A DNA stretch of 64,000 bases. Source: Aquanectria penicillioides. Lineage: Eukaryota > Ascomycota > Sordariomycetes > Hypocreales > Nectriaceae. Both the position numbers and the translations under genes were made by a program. Under the pieces are notes generated by a model. The model was not told where the DNA came from, made no database searches, and was given only the letters and a program-made list of their open reading frames with translations. Location: positions 3,224,001-3,288,000 of the forward strand of contig PYIU01000002.1 in assembly GCA_003415625.1 (NCBI GenBank), given 5' to 3'. Below, piece by piece: positions 1 to 12,231 of the stretch. Position 1 is the first letter of the stretch, and the number at the start of each line of letters is the position of its first letter.

Positions 1-203
1 AAGGAACCCCTACTAGATTGATGGCTGAAGTCCTCTTTTCCTTGAATTGAACTGCTGGATGAAGGCCCAAGTGGTTCTTGGCTGATCCCATCGAAATGAG
101 ATGTCGATGCGAAAGGAAGCCTGGACGAAGCATTGTAGATCGTGGCATCTTTCATCGCGTAAGATGCCTCAATATGATCGAAGGATCCTAGCCATTATTA
201 GCA

Positions 204-1961
204 TCAGTAGAGCTGAACAAGATGACTAGATGATCTGAATTTCGGGGATTCATGGCTTGGGCTCGCTTTAATCTTACCCAAATACGATTGGGTCTGTAGC
301 CTACCGCCGCTTCTATCTCTTGGTCCAAATATCCGAGATGCCAGATCTCTCGAAGACGGTGTAGGCGAGATGAGGTTGGGCTGGGAAATTGGATTCAGTG
401 GAGGCATACCGCCCAGCCTATTGTCGAAATCGAATCTGCATGTTGATTAGTGCAGGCTTTAAACGCTGCAAACGACACTCGATACCTTTGGTCATCCCTC
501 AAAGAGGATAGAAATCGATGACCTTTAAATGAGTCTTGAGGGACAAGTCAGTAACATTCTTTGGGGTGGAATCTAACATACTTGAAATCCCATCATCTCG
601 GAACACGTCCTGGTTCGGCCTAAAGGGTGCCAGCGGAAGCTGCATCGTGGGGCTCAAACCAGGATCTGTCTTTAACTTGCCCATCACTTTCCTTGTAAGT
701 TGTGTTTTATTGCCACGACCAGATCGGCGCTGTCTAGGGATGTTGGCTGAAACTTCTGCAAGTGGCTCCGGCTTTCGGCGCTTTGTTTTCGGGGCCTTGC
801 GAGGTGGTGTCTAACAGAGTCAGTTTCAATCAACGAATTCTCGCGATGTCTTACAGATTCTTCCTGGCCAGGTATAGGAGACGAGCTATCATCGTAGACT
901 CCTTTCACCCTTTCAACTTCGAAATCACTAGAAAGAATAACCTGTGTGGGCACAATTCCTTCAGAAGTCTTTCTCATCTTCTCAATAACAGACTTGGGCT
1001 TTCTTTGGTTGCGGGTGCGTTTCATTTCTTCATTAGCAAGGTCCATTTTGCCCATTCCAGGCCATATCTGGCCCTTCAAGGACAACATGTCATTGCCGAC
1101 CAAAAAATCATCTGGAGCTTCTGTCTCATCTTCGGAGTTGAAAAACCCAGGGTATATAGGGTAATTTGGGGTTATCTCATCATCTTCTACCTTGACAAGC
1201 CCGTCACTATTTGCATTTCGCTTCTGTCTTCTCTTAGTCTGTAATCCCGTGTATCAGCATGGTTATCACGGAAGCTTCGACCAAACAGATTGTCCGAACC
1301 TTTGTTGACAACGTTGATGAAAACCCTCTATTGCGCCTGTTTCGGGCCGCTTCCTTAAGTTGTTTGGTTCTCATCCTCTCGACAAGTAAGGCTTCAATAC
1401 CATTGTGAGAATACCAATCCTCGTAGTTTTGAAGAGCAACAGAAGCCGCCAGATCTTGGTGCGCTCTGAGTTTTGTCTGAGTTTCGTGATGCAGGTGGCC
1501 TTTCGACGCAATGTGGGTGAGCAAATGCGACACATCAGAGAACCGAGGGGCATCGGGGCAAACGGTGCAGATGAGTGGTATCTGCTTGTTGATATTGTCC
1601 TCTGCAACAATATTCGCTGTCGGTCCTGGGGTCATCTCCTGCAACAAGACACGGTTAGAACCTCGATTAGAAATGTGAAAATGGGTGATTGTAGAATAAA
1701 CAAAAGAAAACAGTGGGGAAAGGGGCAATTCCTACGAGAATTCCTCGGGAATCTGACTGAGCAGAACTCATGGTGGATGGTTCGCTATCAAGGATTGTAG
1801 CGGCCTCAAAGGGAATCCAAATGAGCGAAAATAGCAACTCCTTTGCAATGAGCCAGAAGATAGTGCGGAATGTTGTTGGATGAGGTAAGATATACATTGG
1901 GAGGAGTCTGTCAGACCCAACTTACAAGAGCTTCCGTATCCTTCTTCCTTCCTCGACCCAT
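204..1961 (-). CDS. Fungal zinc-finger protein of unknown function
   Basis: I do not recognise a named gene. Supported exons are 1926-1961 (start MGRGRKKDTEAL, followed by GTAAGT), 1300-1638, 855-1238 and a segment from 810 downward; introns 1239-1299 (61 nt, branch-like GCTGAT) and 811-854 (44 nt, branch ACTGAC) keep the frame exactly. The first intron, 1639-1925, is long and could hide a small exon. Near residues 30-50 there is a C-x2-C followed by two histidines (CTVC ... HLLTH ... KGHLHH), a plausible single C2H2-type finger. The rest is hydrophilic, with Lys/Arg-rich and acidic stretches, which suggests a nuclear protein. The last part is uncertain: a segment reading MPPLNPISQPNLISP ends at a stop at 204-206, but the intron joining it (somewhere within about 440-590) has no convincing donor. 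No enzyme motif is seen. Confidence 0.6.
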
Positions 1962-3429
1962 ATTCGATTCAAGACAGTGACGATTGCCACACGATTGCTG
2001 TTGCAATGGCCCGGCAGAATGTTAGATTCCTCAGGGGACCGATGCTATTTGGCGAGGGTCGATGGAGAGGGAAGGAAATCGAAGTCTGATGTTGTGAAAC
2101 GCAGTCCTGAATATTCTCTTTCCAGATAAGTACCTCACATCAAGGCCAGCACCTAGGTAGGTATTTGTGCCGGGGTGGTTAGAGTAAGCAGGAGGTAGGT
2201 AGGTAGGGATGCGTTGTTGCCTGCCTTTATCAGGTACTTGTACTTGCTGCACCTATTCAATTCGCGCCTTCTCAATTAGCCAACCACTTCGAGGGCAGTT
2301 GGTGCAATCCTCTTACCGAATGCCACGAAGAAATTCTCTAGGCGGGAGTATAACTCACTTTGAGTGGCCTCTGTTGTCTGATTCTCGAGGTTGAGGAACA
2401 GTTGGGTCGATCGTTATCAAGCGAGGGGCCTCATGGCCAAAGCATTGTTAAATGAGGCCTGACGACTCACCACAATGCCTTCCTCGGTGACTTCCAGGCA
2501 ATAAACAGATGCCTGAACTCCAACCGCCCCAATAATTAAAATTAAGCAGTGGCAAGACTCTGCAAGTATGTCGGGAAAATCTGCGTGTCGGTGCCTCTTG
2601 CCTAAAGTTGATCATGTGCGTCACCGAGAAGGAATAGTGGGCAAAAGACGACAGTTATTGGTTTGTATTGGTTTGGGGATATCAGTCCATCACCTCAAGA
2701 TGAAAGAGACGGGAGGTTGCAGACAGTAGGAACAGTACTTGGCGCTTTGAGCCGAACTGGCAAGTGCGGCCAGCTGATACTGGCGCGACAGATGGCAGCA
2801 CTCTGCCGTCACCCAACGCTCCAAAAATGTTCAGGTAGAGAACCAACCGACTACCTGGGCTATATTTCTACGATGGAGGATTTCTTATACTGGTCTGACT
2901 TGAAGAGTAAAATGCAGCGGGTCAGAGCTTGGTTCTCATCCATAGGTCATGTTGTGAATGCAAGACTGAATCATTAGGATGGCACAAAACCAATCGTGGG
3001 GCTTAGAGCTTGGGATTGTGAGATATCATGTATCTCAGCAAACAGCAAAAGATGAATGGCGCATTGTCATTGCCGTGAAACTATCTATATACATTGTCAT
3101 CATCATTTCTAGTTCCAATCCAGGGCATCTCAACAAGATTGCATTGGATACCTCCAGGAAAATGACTTCCATGGGGCTCACTTCATGTTGAAACCATGCT
3201 TGCGTCTCAGATGTTTGAAGGATCTTACAGGGCGAACTCCATGGGGGATTGGCGATGCCCCTGAAAAACCAACAATTTCCTCTCCTCTCGCCTCATGTCC
3301 TGGCTAACATCGCGAAGTGTCATTAGCAGGTCGTTGAAAGCAAGAGGGATATGGTCAATGCTGAGAGTCGGGAAGCAACAGACACTTTGCTAGAGCAAGG
3401 CCATTGTTTCCACCACCCGATCAATACAT
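1962..3429. other. Intergenic, no gene recognised
   Basis: Upstream flank of the zinc-finger gene and downstream flank of the BET2-like gene. It contains a short GGTAGGTAGGTAG tandem run near 2190-2210. Open frames of up to about 104 codons (for example 2663-2977 +) show no recognisable domain and look like chance. Confidence 0.5.
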
Positions 3430-4464
3430 TCAACCGAAAATCCGCTCCATGGTTGATTGAGGCATGCAATAAACCGGATCTACCATCTCCAGGTCAGGAT
3501 ATCCCAAGAGACTCAAACCAGTGATCCCGAACAGTGTGTGCCAAACGTCGACCATGTCTTCTGGGCGGTCCGAGATACCGCCTCTCTCTGTATCCTGGCA
3601 CCTCAAGATAAACCCAATTAGGGCATTGCGGTCAATCCAATGAGTGCGACCAATCATTTCCAGGCTGCTCAGCACCCACCAACTGTAGCAAACGTCCTCC
3701 TTCTTCTCCGGTCGCCCATTGAGACCACCAGCGGGGACTTGTCTCTCACTTAACCACCGGCCAAGCTTCTCTTTATCAACCAAGTCCAAACGCCCGGCGA
3801 TTGATAGCGCCGCAACACAGGTGAAGATTTGACCCGAATGCGACTCGGCACCAGGACTCACGCCGTATCCGCCATCGAAGTTGGCGCAGGCGACGATGTG
3901 ATCAACAGCCTTGTCAATGTCGACCAAGGATAGGAGACCCATGAGTGACAGGGCATTGAATGCACCGTAGAGGAAACGAGTGTCTTCTTCACCCCACTCG
4001 TCGCCAGAGAAGGTTCCTGTGTCCTGATTCTGCAAACTTGCGATAACTGGTTCTCATTAGTGGGTGCAGAAGCGGCACTTCGGAGCTTGATGACACCTAC
4101 ACTTGCCGACCTGGAGTTTGCCCTTGCCTTTGGCCTCTAGCTGGTCGAAAGCATCTGTCATAGCGAGTATCTGCACAGCACTTACTGTGGAGAGCATGTG
4201 AGCATCGTGACCAGGCGCGGCGCCAAATCCGCCATCGTCATGCTGACATGAAAGGACAAAGTCAATGACTTCTTGACGGGGGAGAGCATCAGGTCGGCGG
4301 AGGAGATGGAGTGCAGTCAAGCCCCAATACAAGCCGTTGAGCCGCAGGTGTTCAGTCAACCAGTAGTCCAGCTCATCCTTTCTAGTGTCCAAACTCTGGA
4401 TATACTTGACATGGGCTTCTGTAGCGAGTTTCGGCCCTTCGGGGGTCTGCTTGGCTTCGGCCAT
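3430..4464 (-). CDS. BET2: Rab geranylgeranyltransferase beta subunit
   Basis: Beta subunit of type II protein geranylgeranyltransferase. In this family it forms a heterodimer with the alpha subunit (Bet4) and, with the Rab escort protein, attaches C20 isoprenoids to C-terminal cysteines of Rab GTPases for vesicle traffic. Two exons, 4101-4464 and 3430-4046, are joined through intron 4047-4100 (54 nt, donor GTAGGT, branch CACTAAT), giving 326 aa, the usual family length. The sequence shows prenyltransferase alpha-alpha repeats with the Gly-Gly signatures [34 protein letters not shown] and [13 protein letters not shown]. The motif [20 protein letters not shown] carries the Asp and Cys expected to bind zinc, and the zinc-binding His lies in DVWHT. 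The ATG at 4464 is followed directly by a typical N-terminus. It diverges from the hydrolase at 5049. Confidence 0.94.
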
Positions 4465-5048
4465 GTTGCTGTGAAAGCAGAGAGCGACCTAGCTCATTGG
4501 AGAAATTGTTGTGAGAAATTAGATAGGTGGACACAGTGATGTTGCTTATGTAATTTTCCTTTGAGAAATGCCGCCATTTCAGCCAGTCAACGGAATAGGT
4601 AGGCAGCTGAGGCTCAATACCTACCCTAGACTTTGATGCCCGTTTGAGCTCTGATAACAGTGATGTATGTGTAGTTCTCGTTTTTGAGAGTCGTTTATCT
4701 ACTTCTGTGATATTAAAATGAAAGTAGAGGTCATCATTGCAGTTAAGCTATCTCAAGTTAAAAATTAATCTAGCGTGTGTAATGTTCTGGTTATCTAAAG
4801 TTGCGAGGGGAAACCATTCATTCATCCACCACTTTTTTCCGTGGGTTTCGATTAAATTTCGTTGACATCACTTGTCCTGACAGCTGTGCCCTCCACCCAA
4901 TCGCAGATACACACACGGCCTCTGACGGCTAGGCCAGAGACCCAACACCACGGGCTGTCAAAGGAAACCTCTCTTCCCCACTCTCCCTCCAAAGACATAT
5001 CGCTCACTTCGACTCAACACTGATGGAAGGGGCACAAAAACGGATAAA
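4465..5048. promoter_or_regulatory. Divergent promoter region BET2 / hydrolase
   Basis: 584 bp lie between two ATGs pointing away from each other, so both promoters should be here. The middle part (about 4640-4800) is AT-rich. No specific binding site is claimed. Confidence 0.4.
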
Positions 5049-6005
5049 ATGAACCACGATACTTTTACCACCAACGATGGGTGCACGATTGCTTTCCAGT
5101 CATCATTGAATCTCAATGCCCTAGTTGGAGATGCCTCACACCTAACCTGCGTGATCCTCATGCACGGCTTCAGTGGCTCTAGCGATTACTTTGTGCGAAA
5201 CTATGGCACGCTTAGGGAAACTGTTTGGGTTGTTGCCCCTGATATGCGTGGCCATGGCAAATCAGACCGGACTAAGGGAGGATACCATGTTGCGCGTCTC
5301 GCTGCAGATTTTGCAAATTTGGTAAAGCATATCAGAAAGAAGGCTTCCGGTGCCCAAATCGTCCCCGTTGGCTGTTCCATTGGGGCGGCAGTATTGTGGA
5401 CATACATTGAACTATTTGGGTGCTCCGAACTGTCAGGGTTTGTGTTTGTTGATCAAGCACCACTTCAAGACCAGTCGATGTTTGACGGTTGGGACCGGCA
5501 TTTTTCACATACAGGCTGTTATAACGAGGCGACAATGCTTGAAGCACAGAGAAGTTGGATAGAGGATTCACACGCAACCCACTTAGATCTTGTCAAGGGC
5601 TGCTTGGGGTACAGGCATTCGCCCCAGGCAAACGACAAAGTAAGCGCAGAGCAGCAGGCCAAAGATGAAACCTTCTTCGCGGAGATTAGCGCTTCATGCG
5701 ATCAGACATGGTTGGCGCGTCTACTGGCTGACCACACTCGATATGATCACCGCGAGGCCATCGAGATGATCACGGTTCCAGTTCTGGTCATGGCTGGACG
5801 GCGATCGAGCTGTTTCCCCTTGGAGGGCATGTTGGAGACTGTCAGAAGAGTGAGAAAGACAGACGCAGAGCTCGCGAAATCATCTATTTTTGAATCTGGA
5901 CACTGGCTATTTTACGAAGAGCCGGAGCGATTCAATAAGGAGATTGTCGAATTTGCGAAGATCTGCAAGGCAAGACTTGATTCCCGCCGGAACCTTTTGG
6001 TTTGA
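5049..6005 (+). CDS. Alpha/beta hydrolase, substrate unknown
   Basis: Single-exon 318 aa protein of the alpha/beta-hydrolase fold. Visible family marks are the oxyanion-hole segment LMHGFSGSS near residues 38-46, the D-x-R-G-x-G strand-turn PDMRGHGKSD, the nucleophile elbow VGCSIGA with the serine at about residue 110, and a late ESGHWLFYEEPERF whose histidine (about residue 285) fits the catalytic position. The acid residue, expected after strand 6-7 near VLVMAGRRSS, is not obvious. There is no signal peptide, so a cytosolic enzyme is likely. The closest general resemblance is to esterase/haloperoxidase-like hydrolases that show the FxExGHWxxxExPE-type ending, but the substrate cannot be inferred. 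The codon at 5049 is ATG in an A-rich context. It diverges from the BET2-like gene. Confidence 0.85.
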   Translation: MNHDTFTTNDGCTIAFQSSLNLNALVGDASHLTCVILMHGFSGSSDYFVRNYGTLRETVWVVAPDMRGHGKSDRTKGGYHVARLAADFANLVKHIRKKASGAQIVPVGCSIGAAVLWTYIELFGCSELSGFVFVDQAPLQDQSMFDGWDRHFSHTGCYNEATMLEAQRSWIEDSHATHLDLVKGCLGYRHSPQANDKVSAEQQAKDETFFAEISASCDQTWLARLLADHTRYDHREAIEMITVPVLVMAGRRSSCFPLEGMLETVRRVRKTDAELAKSSIFESGHWLFYEEPERFNKEIVEFAKICKARLDSRRNLLV

Positions 6006-8960
6006 AATGGACAATTGATGAGGCATATCCCACGACGGGTCACGTAATTAGTCCAAGCACCCAAAGTAGCATCTCGCTTTGAAAAGCAGAATATGTATAC
6101 TTTCTTACTTGTTCGCTGATTCCGAGGCTCTAGTGTCTGGCATCCTTTATGCAAAGTTTGATGAGGACTCTTATTACAGAATGGGGTGGTCGGTGGCCCA
6201 AGTCGATATCACGTACTGCTATTCCATACCTGTCTTATGGATGGTGCCTGGGATCTGTCTTGACCAATGAACATGCAGACGGGAATAGGGCATGAGTGCA
6301 GGCATTGTTGCAGAAGGCTAAGGAAAAAAACAAAGAGGACAAAAATGAGAACAAAAAGGAAAGATGGAAAGAACATACAACACTTGGCATTCGCTGATCG
6401 TCACCGACCCAACTACTACTCAAGCGCTCCTCAGCTTGACTCTCGGAGAGCGAACGAGTGTTTTCTGGGGGCTGTGATCGTATGTATGTGCCCAATGTGG
6501 GTGGTAGAATGCGTTATCAGAGGAGCCGGGACAACGGAGCTACTGGTTTTGGTACTGAAACAGAGTATTTGGGAGGACGAAATGAGCAGAGATGAGACGA
6601 AAGAAAATGTAGCTCAAGGTTTGAAGAAATTGGCAGGGAAGTCCCGACTCGTCAGCCTGTCAAGCCGGGGATGATGAACCAGATCCGGAGCTATCCGATG
6701 CCCAAATGATGAGGAAGTGCAGCTATTGGGGAGCATCATGGTTTGTACATCCACTGCAGTCCGTAAGTGGCAACGATGGGACGAAGAGCAGGGACGTGCA
6801 AGATTAAAGGTAGCCTAGCACCTGGTTGCCGTAATTACACTGTGTGGAAGAAGTGTGGCCATCATACGAAAAGGGCATTCTGGAGACTCACTCCGTATGC
6901 CCAAACATCCATGCAAACCGAAGAACCATTTGCCGGCCCACTTCCTTTTCATCCAACAAGGGCTTTGAAGGAACCCCTTGGGCTCCTCGTGTGGGTGTGG
7001 TAGCCAGGGGTTAGAGTTCGTGACTTTGAATACCGACCTACTCTGTAAGGTAATGAATGTAAAGTACCTTGGCACACTACCTCCAGTGCGTATTGTTGGT
7101 ACGTACTGCGTGTCGATTGGAGGGGAGAGGAAATGATGCAAGTCATGGGTCGCAGGTCTCCTCAGGAGCGACAAGGCACGAGAGATGGTTACCATGATAA
7201 AAATAGGTCACCTGCCGCCGCTCGCCAGGGCCGGAGAAAATACGAATATAGATTGCCAAAAAAACTGTGATTTGCGATTCGTGAAAAAGGATCGTGGAAG
7301 CCAGGATGCCTCCTTCTTTGTCGAGCGGACGCCACGATAAGCCACTTGCTCAGGCACTGGCAGAGCTCGGGAAGCGTGCGAGCCAGTCACTGGACATTCA
7401 AGGCAGCAGAGGCCAGCGGATTGGGCTTAGCAAGGGGCCACAGAGGGGGCGGGGCGCTGGGAATTATGGGATTTGCTAGGATCTAGACTGCGACAGGCCC
7501 GCGATGGCGCAGGGCAGCGCAAGGTCCACAGGGCACGAGCCGTGACAGTCACAGGAGTCCCTTTCAAGCATGGCCGATGGTCGATAGATGAGGATGGTCA
7601 AAAGCCGAACCCCTGAATCGAGAAAAGCCCTCCCTTGTTGTTGTTGTTGTCTGCATTCCTCACAGTGACTCGTGCTTTGTGCCTGATGGAGACGAATGGC
7701 CCAGACAATGTGTTGTCTTTGCGCAGTGTGGGCGTTGCGGGCAGTGTTGATGGCGACGATGACGATGATGAGATGTTGTTGTCGTCGTTTGCTGCGCCGT
7801 TATTAACGACTAGCCATTGTGCGACATCTTGTTTCAGGGGCTGCTGCGCTTTGCCAGCACACCTCACCTACAACGGGTACCTGGAGACGATGCAGCCGCA
7901 CCTTCACCCTCATACAAAAACACCTGGCACTCTGTGACTCTAGTGGCCCCTTGTTCCATGTCTCTGTCCCAATACAATGCCATCCCACGTTCCACATCCC
8001 ACGTCCCACCATCATCACCACACCTCTCTCCACTGTGCCTCTCGCGCCCAGCCCAGCCCTGCCCTGCGGGTTTCGTACCAAGTGCCTAGAATGTCCATGC
8101 CCTCAATACCAATGCCTTGGCCTGTTCAATGATTGATACCTGACACTTCCTTGTTCTCCAGCCACTGACCCCCCTCACGGACACAACTGCACGGACTATT
8201 CCCAGCTGATTGGAACACTTCATTCTGGGAGCCACCGACAATTGTGCAATGTGCGTCCGCCCTGGGCGTCCAAGTGGGCTCTATAACTCGCCGGTGCTGA
8301 CGCTGACATTGGATTGGCATTGAAAGGAGCTTCGATATCCAGCGCGCAAGGGAGCACCAAGGCAAACAAGAGTTGCTAGCTGGGAAGCGCCCCCAGCGCA
8401 ACGCCCAACGCAACGCAACGCAACGCAACGCAAACTGCGACACAGCGTCAGGTAGCGTACCTGTAGCGTCCCTACCTAGCCTCGGGCCCCTACTAGACTC
8501 GTTTGTGTCAACACGCAGCGTCTCCATTTCACACACTCTCGTTTTTCTATTCTCTCTCGTGCTCTGACGTCCACCCGATCTCCTCTCCCTCCTTCATCCA
8601 TAAGCGTCTTCGCCCCATGCTTCCCACCTGCGGGTGTTGTCGCTGCCGCCCCTGACGGAGCCCGAGCCGAACTCATTACACCAATCGCCAAACCGCCCCT
8701 TGGCTTGCCTTGCTTTGCTTTACCTTACCGCTTGCTTGTTCACTCGCTCGCCCTCGTCGTTTCTGCCCGTTTCGCGCGCCCGAAACCCGCAAATCCAATA
8801 ACCGCCCTGTCCCGGGTTTCTTGACCCTCCTGTTTCGTTCCGCCCACGCCCTCACACGCCCAGGCCAACAACGTTTACGCCTAACACCTGCGCCCACACT
8901 GCCTCTGCGGCAGCTCACAACGCGAAGCAGGCCTGCGACGTCAGCAGCCAGGGCACCGAA
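6006..8960. other. Long gene-free stretch and RhoGAP 5' region
   Basis: About 2.9 kb without a convincing gene between the hydrolase stop and the RhoGAP start. Open frames here are short or low complexity (for example 6267-6674 +, Lys/Arg-rich). A run of TTG triplets lies near 7636-7652. From about 8530 onward the sequence becomes pyrimidine-rich, as in fungal core promoters and leaders, and leads into the ATG at 8961. Confidence 0.45.
8405..8435. repeat. CAACG pentanucleotide tandem repeat
   Basis: Five to six consecutive CAACG units, with degenerate copies just upstream (GCGCAACGCC), in the region upstream of the RhoGAP gene. Confidence 0.8.
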
Positions 8961-11350
8961 ATGGGACGCAAAGCGGCACCACAGCCGCTGGCTCTCCAGT
9001 CTGATCCCGCCCTGCGCAGTGACGACCCGCCAACTACTGAAACCACAAGCACAACCGCAAACACAACCACCACCTCCTCCCCCCAGGGCGCCTCGCCGGC
9101 CGTCTCTAGATCGCCACGATCCCCCCGCTCCCCTTTCCATAGCAGATTCTCGCCGTTGAGGAACCAGGGCAGACAGAAGACTTCCCCTGTAGCAGCTGTC
9201 ACACCAGCGACCGCCGCCGCCGCTAAAGACGAGTCCCCCCGATACGCGCCCTTGGAGACTGCGCTTGACGAGGACACTCCCTCGCTTTATTCTTCGATCT
9301 CGTCTGCGTTCGAGCCGCCGCAGCCCACCCCGGGCCCACCTCCCACCACTACGACGACCACGACGACTACCACGTCCACCACCGCGACCACCACCACCAC
9401 CAATACCACCAGTGCTCCTCCTACCACCTCCGCCTCCACTACCTCCACGCAGCAGCCCGCGTCGACAACCCCGACCCAACCCGAAACCAGGAAGGGAACA
9501 AAGAACGGCTTCTTTCATTTCAGCAAACCCTCAAAGTCCATGGGCCACCCTCCGCCGCATATCCACCACCATCGCAAGCACACTGAGTCGCGAAACCAGA
9601 TGATGTCGAGAGGCACTGATGGGCCTAGCCGGCCGAGACACGGAGGTATGTAAATATGGCCCAAACTTTGAGGGCCAGGCCCAAGAGGCTTTTTGGCCGC
9701 CTGCGCCCATGACCCTCAGTTCCCCAGCTTCCGTCTTTGTACCCGACCCCAGCCGCTAACTTTCCTGCCCTTTTCACCAGACCCCCCCTACTCTGAACAG
9801 TCGCTCCACAAACCCACCTCCGCCGAACCCCTACGAAGCGACCTTTCTGTGTCATCTGCTGGAGACCAAGATACGCCCTCGCCTCAGTCGACAAGGAAGG
9901 GTAAATCGAAGACTTTTGGTCGCATTCATCGCTCGCGCTCCAACCGTGACAAAGAAGGCGGCAGCCCCGAGTTGAAACCCATCCCTGTGCCCGCCCACGC
10001 ACCCTCCTACGGCTACGGAAACGAACCCGAACTGCATCTCAACTCTGTTCCGCTGAAGACTGCACCCCTCAACCCAGATCGCTCTTTTAGAGACATGATG
10101 GGCTCCGCCGTGCGGAATCGATCTGAGGATCGTGCCCCCATGCGAGATTCCTCTGCGACGAGGGAGCATCATCGGGAGAAGGAATCCAGAACTCAACCAT
10201 CCTCTTTGCGAGAGACCGGGGCTCGGCGTTTCTTAGTGGCCTTAGGAACGGGTCGACACGGGCGGCGGACATTTTCAGCAAAGGCTTCTTTGGGAAGAGC
10301 GGGCGCAGCGGCGGCGCATCAGAAAGGGATGCGATTGACGACGAGAATTATCAGCTCAAGGTCATCAACCTTCCTCTCGTGGAGCAGACTCGCTTGACCA
10401 GGATCTCTAAGCGCCTCGAAGATTCCAGAGATAAAACAGAATTTTGGATGCCGGCATTTCCCTGGAGAGCGATCGATTATCTGAACTACAAGGGATGCGA
10501 AGTCGAGGGTCTTTATCGTGTTCCAGGGAGCGGCCCTCAAATAAAAAAATGGCAGAGAAAATTTGATGAGCGTGAGTACCACCCTTTATACCAGCGATAG
10601 GATTCGGCTGAATCTAACCATCCAATAGAGTATGATGTGAATCTATTCGAAGAGGGAGAACTCTATGATATCAACATCGTTGGCTCTATGCTTAAGGCAT
10701 GGCTGAGAGAGTTGCCCGATGAACTATTTCCCAAAGCAGCACAAGATCGCATCGCCCGAGAATGCGTGGGGTCCGAAGGGGTTCCTGAGATGCTCATTGA
10801 GGAGCTCTCGAACCTGTCGCCTTTCAATTACTATCTCCTCTTTGCCATCACTTGCCACCTGAGCCTTCTCCTCGCACACTCCGACAAAAACAAGATGGAT
10901 TTTAGGAACCTCTGTATCTGTTTCCAGCCGTGCATGAAGATTGACGCCTTTTGCTTCAAGTTCCTTGTGTGCGACTGGCGCGACTGCTGGAGGGGATGTA
11001 AGAATGAGGGGAAGTATATTGAGGAGGAATATATGCTCTTCGACCAGCCTCCACCCCGAGGCATTGCTGAGCCGCAGCGACCTAGGGCCCAGGATTCCGA
11101 CAATGAGCGACAACAACTTTCGTCCTCTGACAGTAGCAAGGCTTCAGCTCTAAGCCCTCCGGATCACAAAGTGCGACTGAAAAAAAAGCCACTACAACTG
11201 TCATCTAACGGGAGTATAACTTCCAACAACTCCTCGATACCTGCGAAAATATCGTTTCATGGCGAGCGCGAGCAACAACCGAGAGGGCAAGCGGAGAGGG
11301 ACATGCGACCTCTATCGCCTATTAAACCCCTGTCGCCCCTTGGCTTCTAG
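8961..11350 (+). CDS. RhoGAP-domain GTPase-activating protein
   Basis: Accelerates GTP hydrolysis on Rho-family GTPases, so probably acts on cell polarity or wall integrity; the layout resembles Sac7/Bag7-type fungal RhoGAPs. Exons: 8961-9645, 9781 to about 10571 and 10629-11350. Intron 9646-9780 has GTATGT and branch GCTAAC; intron 10572-10628 has GTGAGT. The RhoGAP domain spans the last two exons: PWRAIDYLNYKG, the arginine-finger motif EGLYRVPGSG, KAWLRELPDELFP and the NLCICFQPC motif. The first 230 residues are disordered, rich in Thr/Pro/Ser, with a poly-Thr tract coded by ACC/ACG runs near 9345-9420, then a His cluster. Between about 10118 and 10235 the frame changes. Either one base is missing (candidates CGGG at 10173-10176 or CCCCC at 10135-10139), or there is an unusual 50-nt intron 10132-10181 with a poor GTGCCC donor. 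With one correction the protein is about 715 aa. Confidence 0.88.
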
Positions 11351-12231
11351 ATGAGCTCTCATCACCCATCTTAGTGATCTAAGCCTACATCTCCCCTTCC
11401 GCAACTATGCACCATGCGGAGCTCGTGTGTACATGAATTTAGCATTAGCCGACTTACGATACCATGCCGTTTATGACTATTTATCATTCAACCCTTCGAA
11501 CTTGTTCGTTTCGCTCGCTTCGGACAGTGGCATTTTCGCTCTCTAATTCCCTGGATATAATGATGGAGAAGGACCCATGTTACCTCACTGTTCCGAAGCC
11601 AAGAAATTCATATTTGTTTGCCATTTGGTATACCCGATCATTGCATTGAAAGAGGAGGACATCTCACAGTGTTTTGCTCGTTGCCAACGTCACTTCAACT
11701 ATTGCCCGTCAGCGTTTTGACGAGCTGTCGTTTTCTTTTCACCCCTTTTCTTCATTCAAGCATTTGCGATTCAAATTTTGGGCTGTGGGAGTGAGCTCTC
11801 TCCCATTAGAGAGACGCTACGAGGTGGGGGTTGGGTTTGGGAAGGACAAGAAAAAGGTGGTGGGTGGATGGCTGCATTTCATCGTCTATTTTTGGTATCC
11901 CATTCATTCTTCATATATGGGTCAGGGAGGATGACTGTGTACAACAGCAAGGAGCATGTACAGGGGATTTAATCTAGGAGTTGCAAGTCATTGGAGAAAT
12001 TGCGAGAGATAGCACGCAACGAAAGGGCGCAGTGTATTCTTCTCATTCCAAGTTGCACGTCTGAACCTCCCCTCTATCTACTACATTCGTAGTTTTTTTT
12101 TTTATGCCGATTCGCAAACGCCTAACCCTGAACGCCCGCAGTCATGTACACTAGACCATGAAAAAGTATCCCTCCTACCTTTCACATATGGCCACACGAG
12201 GCCCCTCCCCTCTTCCTATCACCTGAACCTT
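11351..12231. other. Convergent 3' flanks of RhoGAP and RRS1
   Basis: 881 bp between two stops facing each other. Expected to hold 3' untranslated regions and polyadenylation sites. It includes a poly-T run near 12092-12103. No gene recognised. Confidence 0.4.

Noticed and set aside
6267..6674. 135-codon plus-strand frame
   Set aside because: Low-complexity Lys/Arg-rich start, no domain, and other frames are equally open.
8676..9518. 280-codon open frame on the minus strand, Gly/Arg-rich
   Set aside because: It lies opposite the Thr/Pro-rich first exon of the RhoGAP gene; its composition is the complement of ACC/CCG-rich codons and no domain is visible.
10132..10181. 50-nt intron in the RhoGAP gene
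   Set aside because: It would restore the frame, but the GTGCCC donor and missing branch point are poor, and the one-base explanation matches the other genes; kept only as an alternative.
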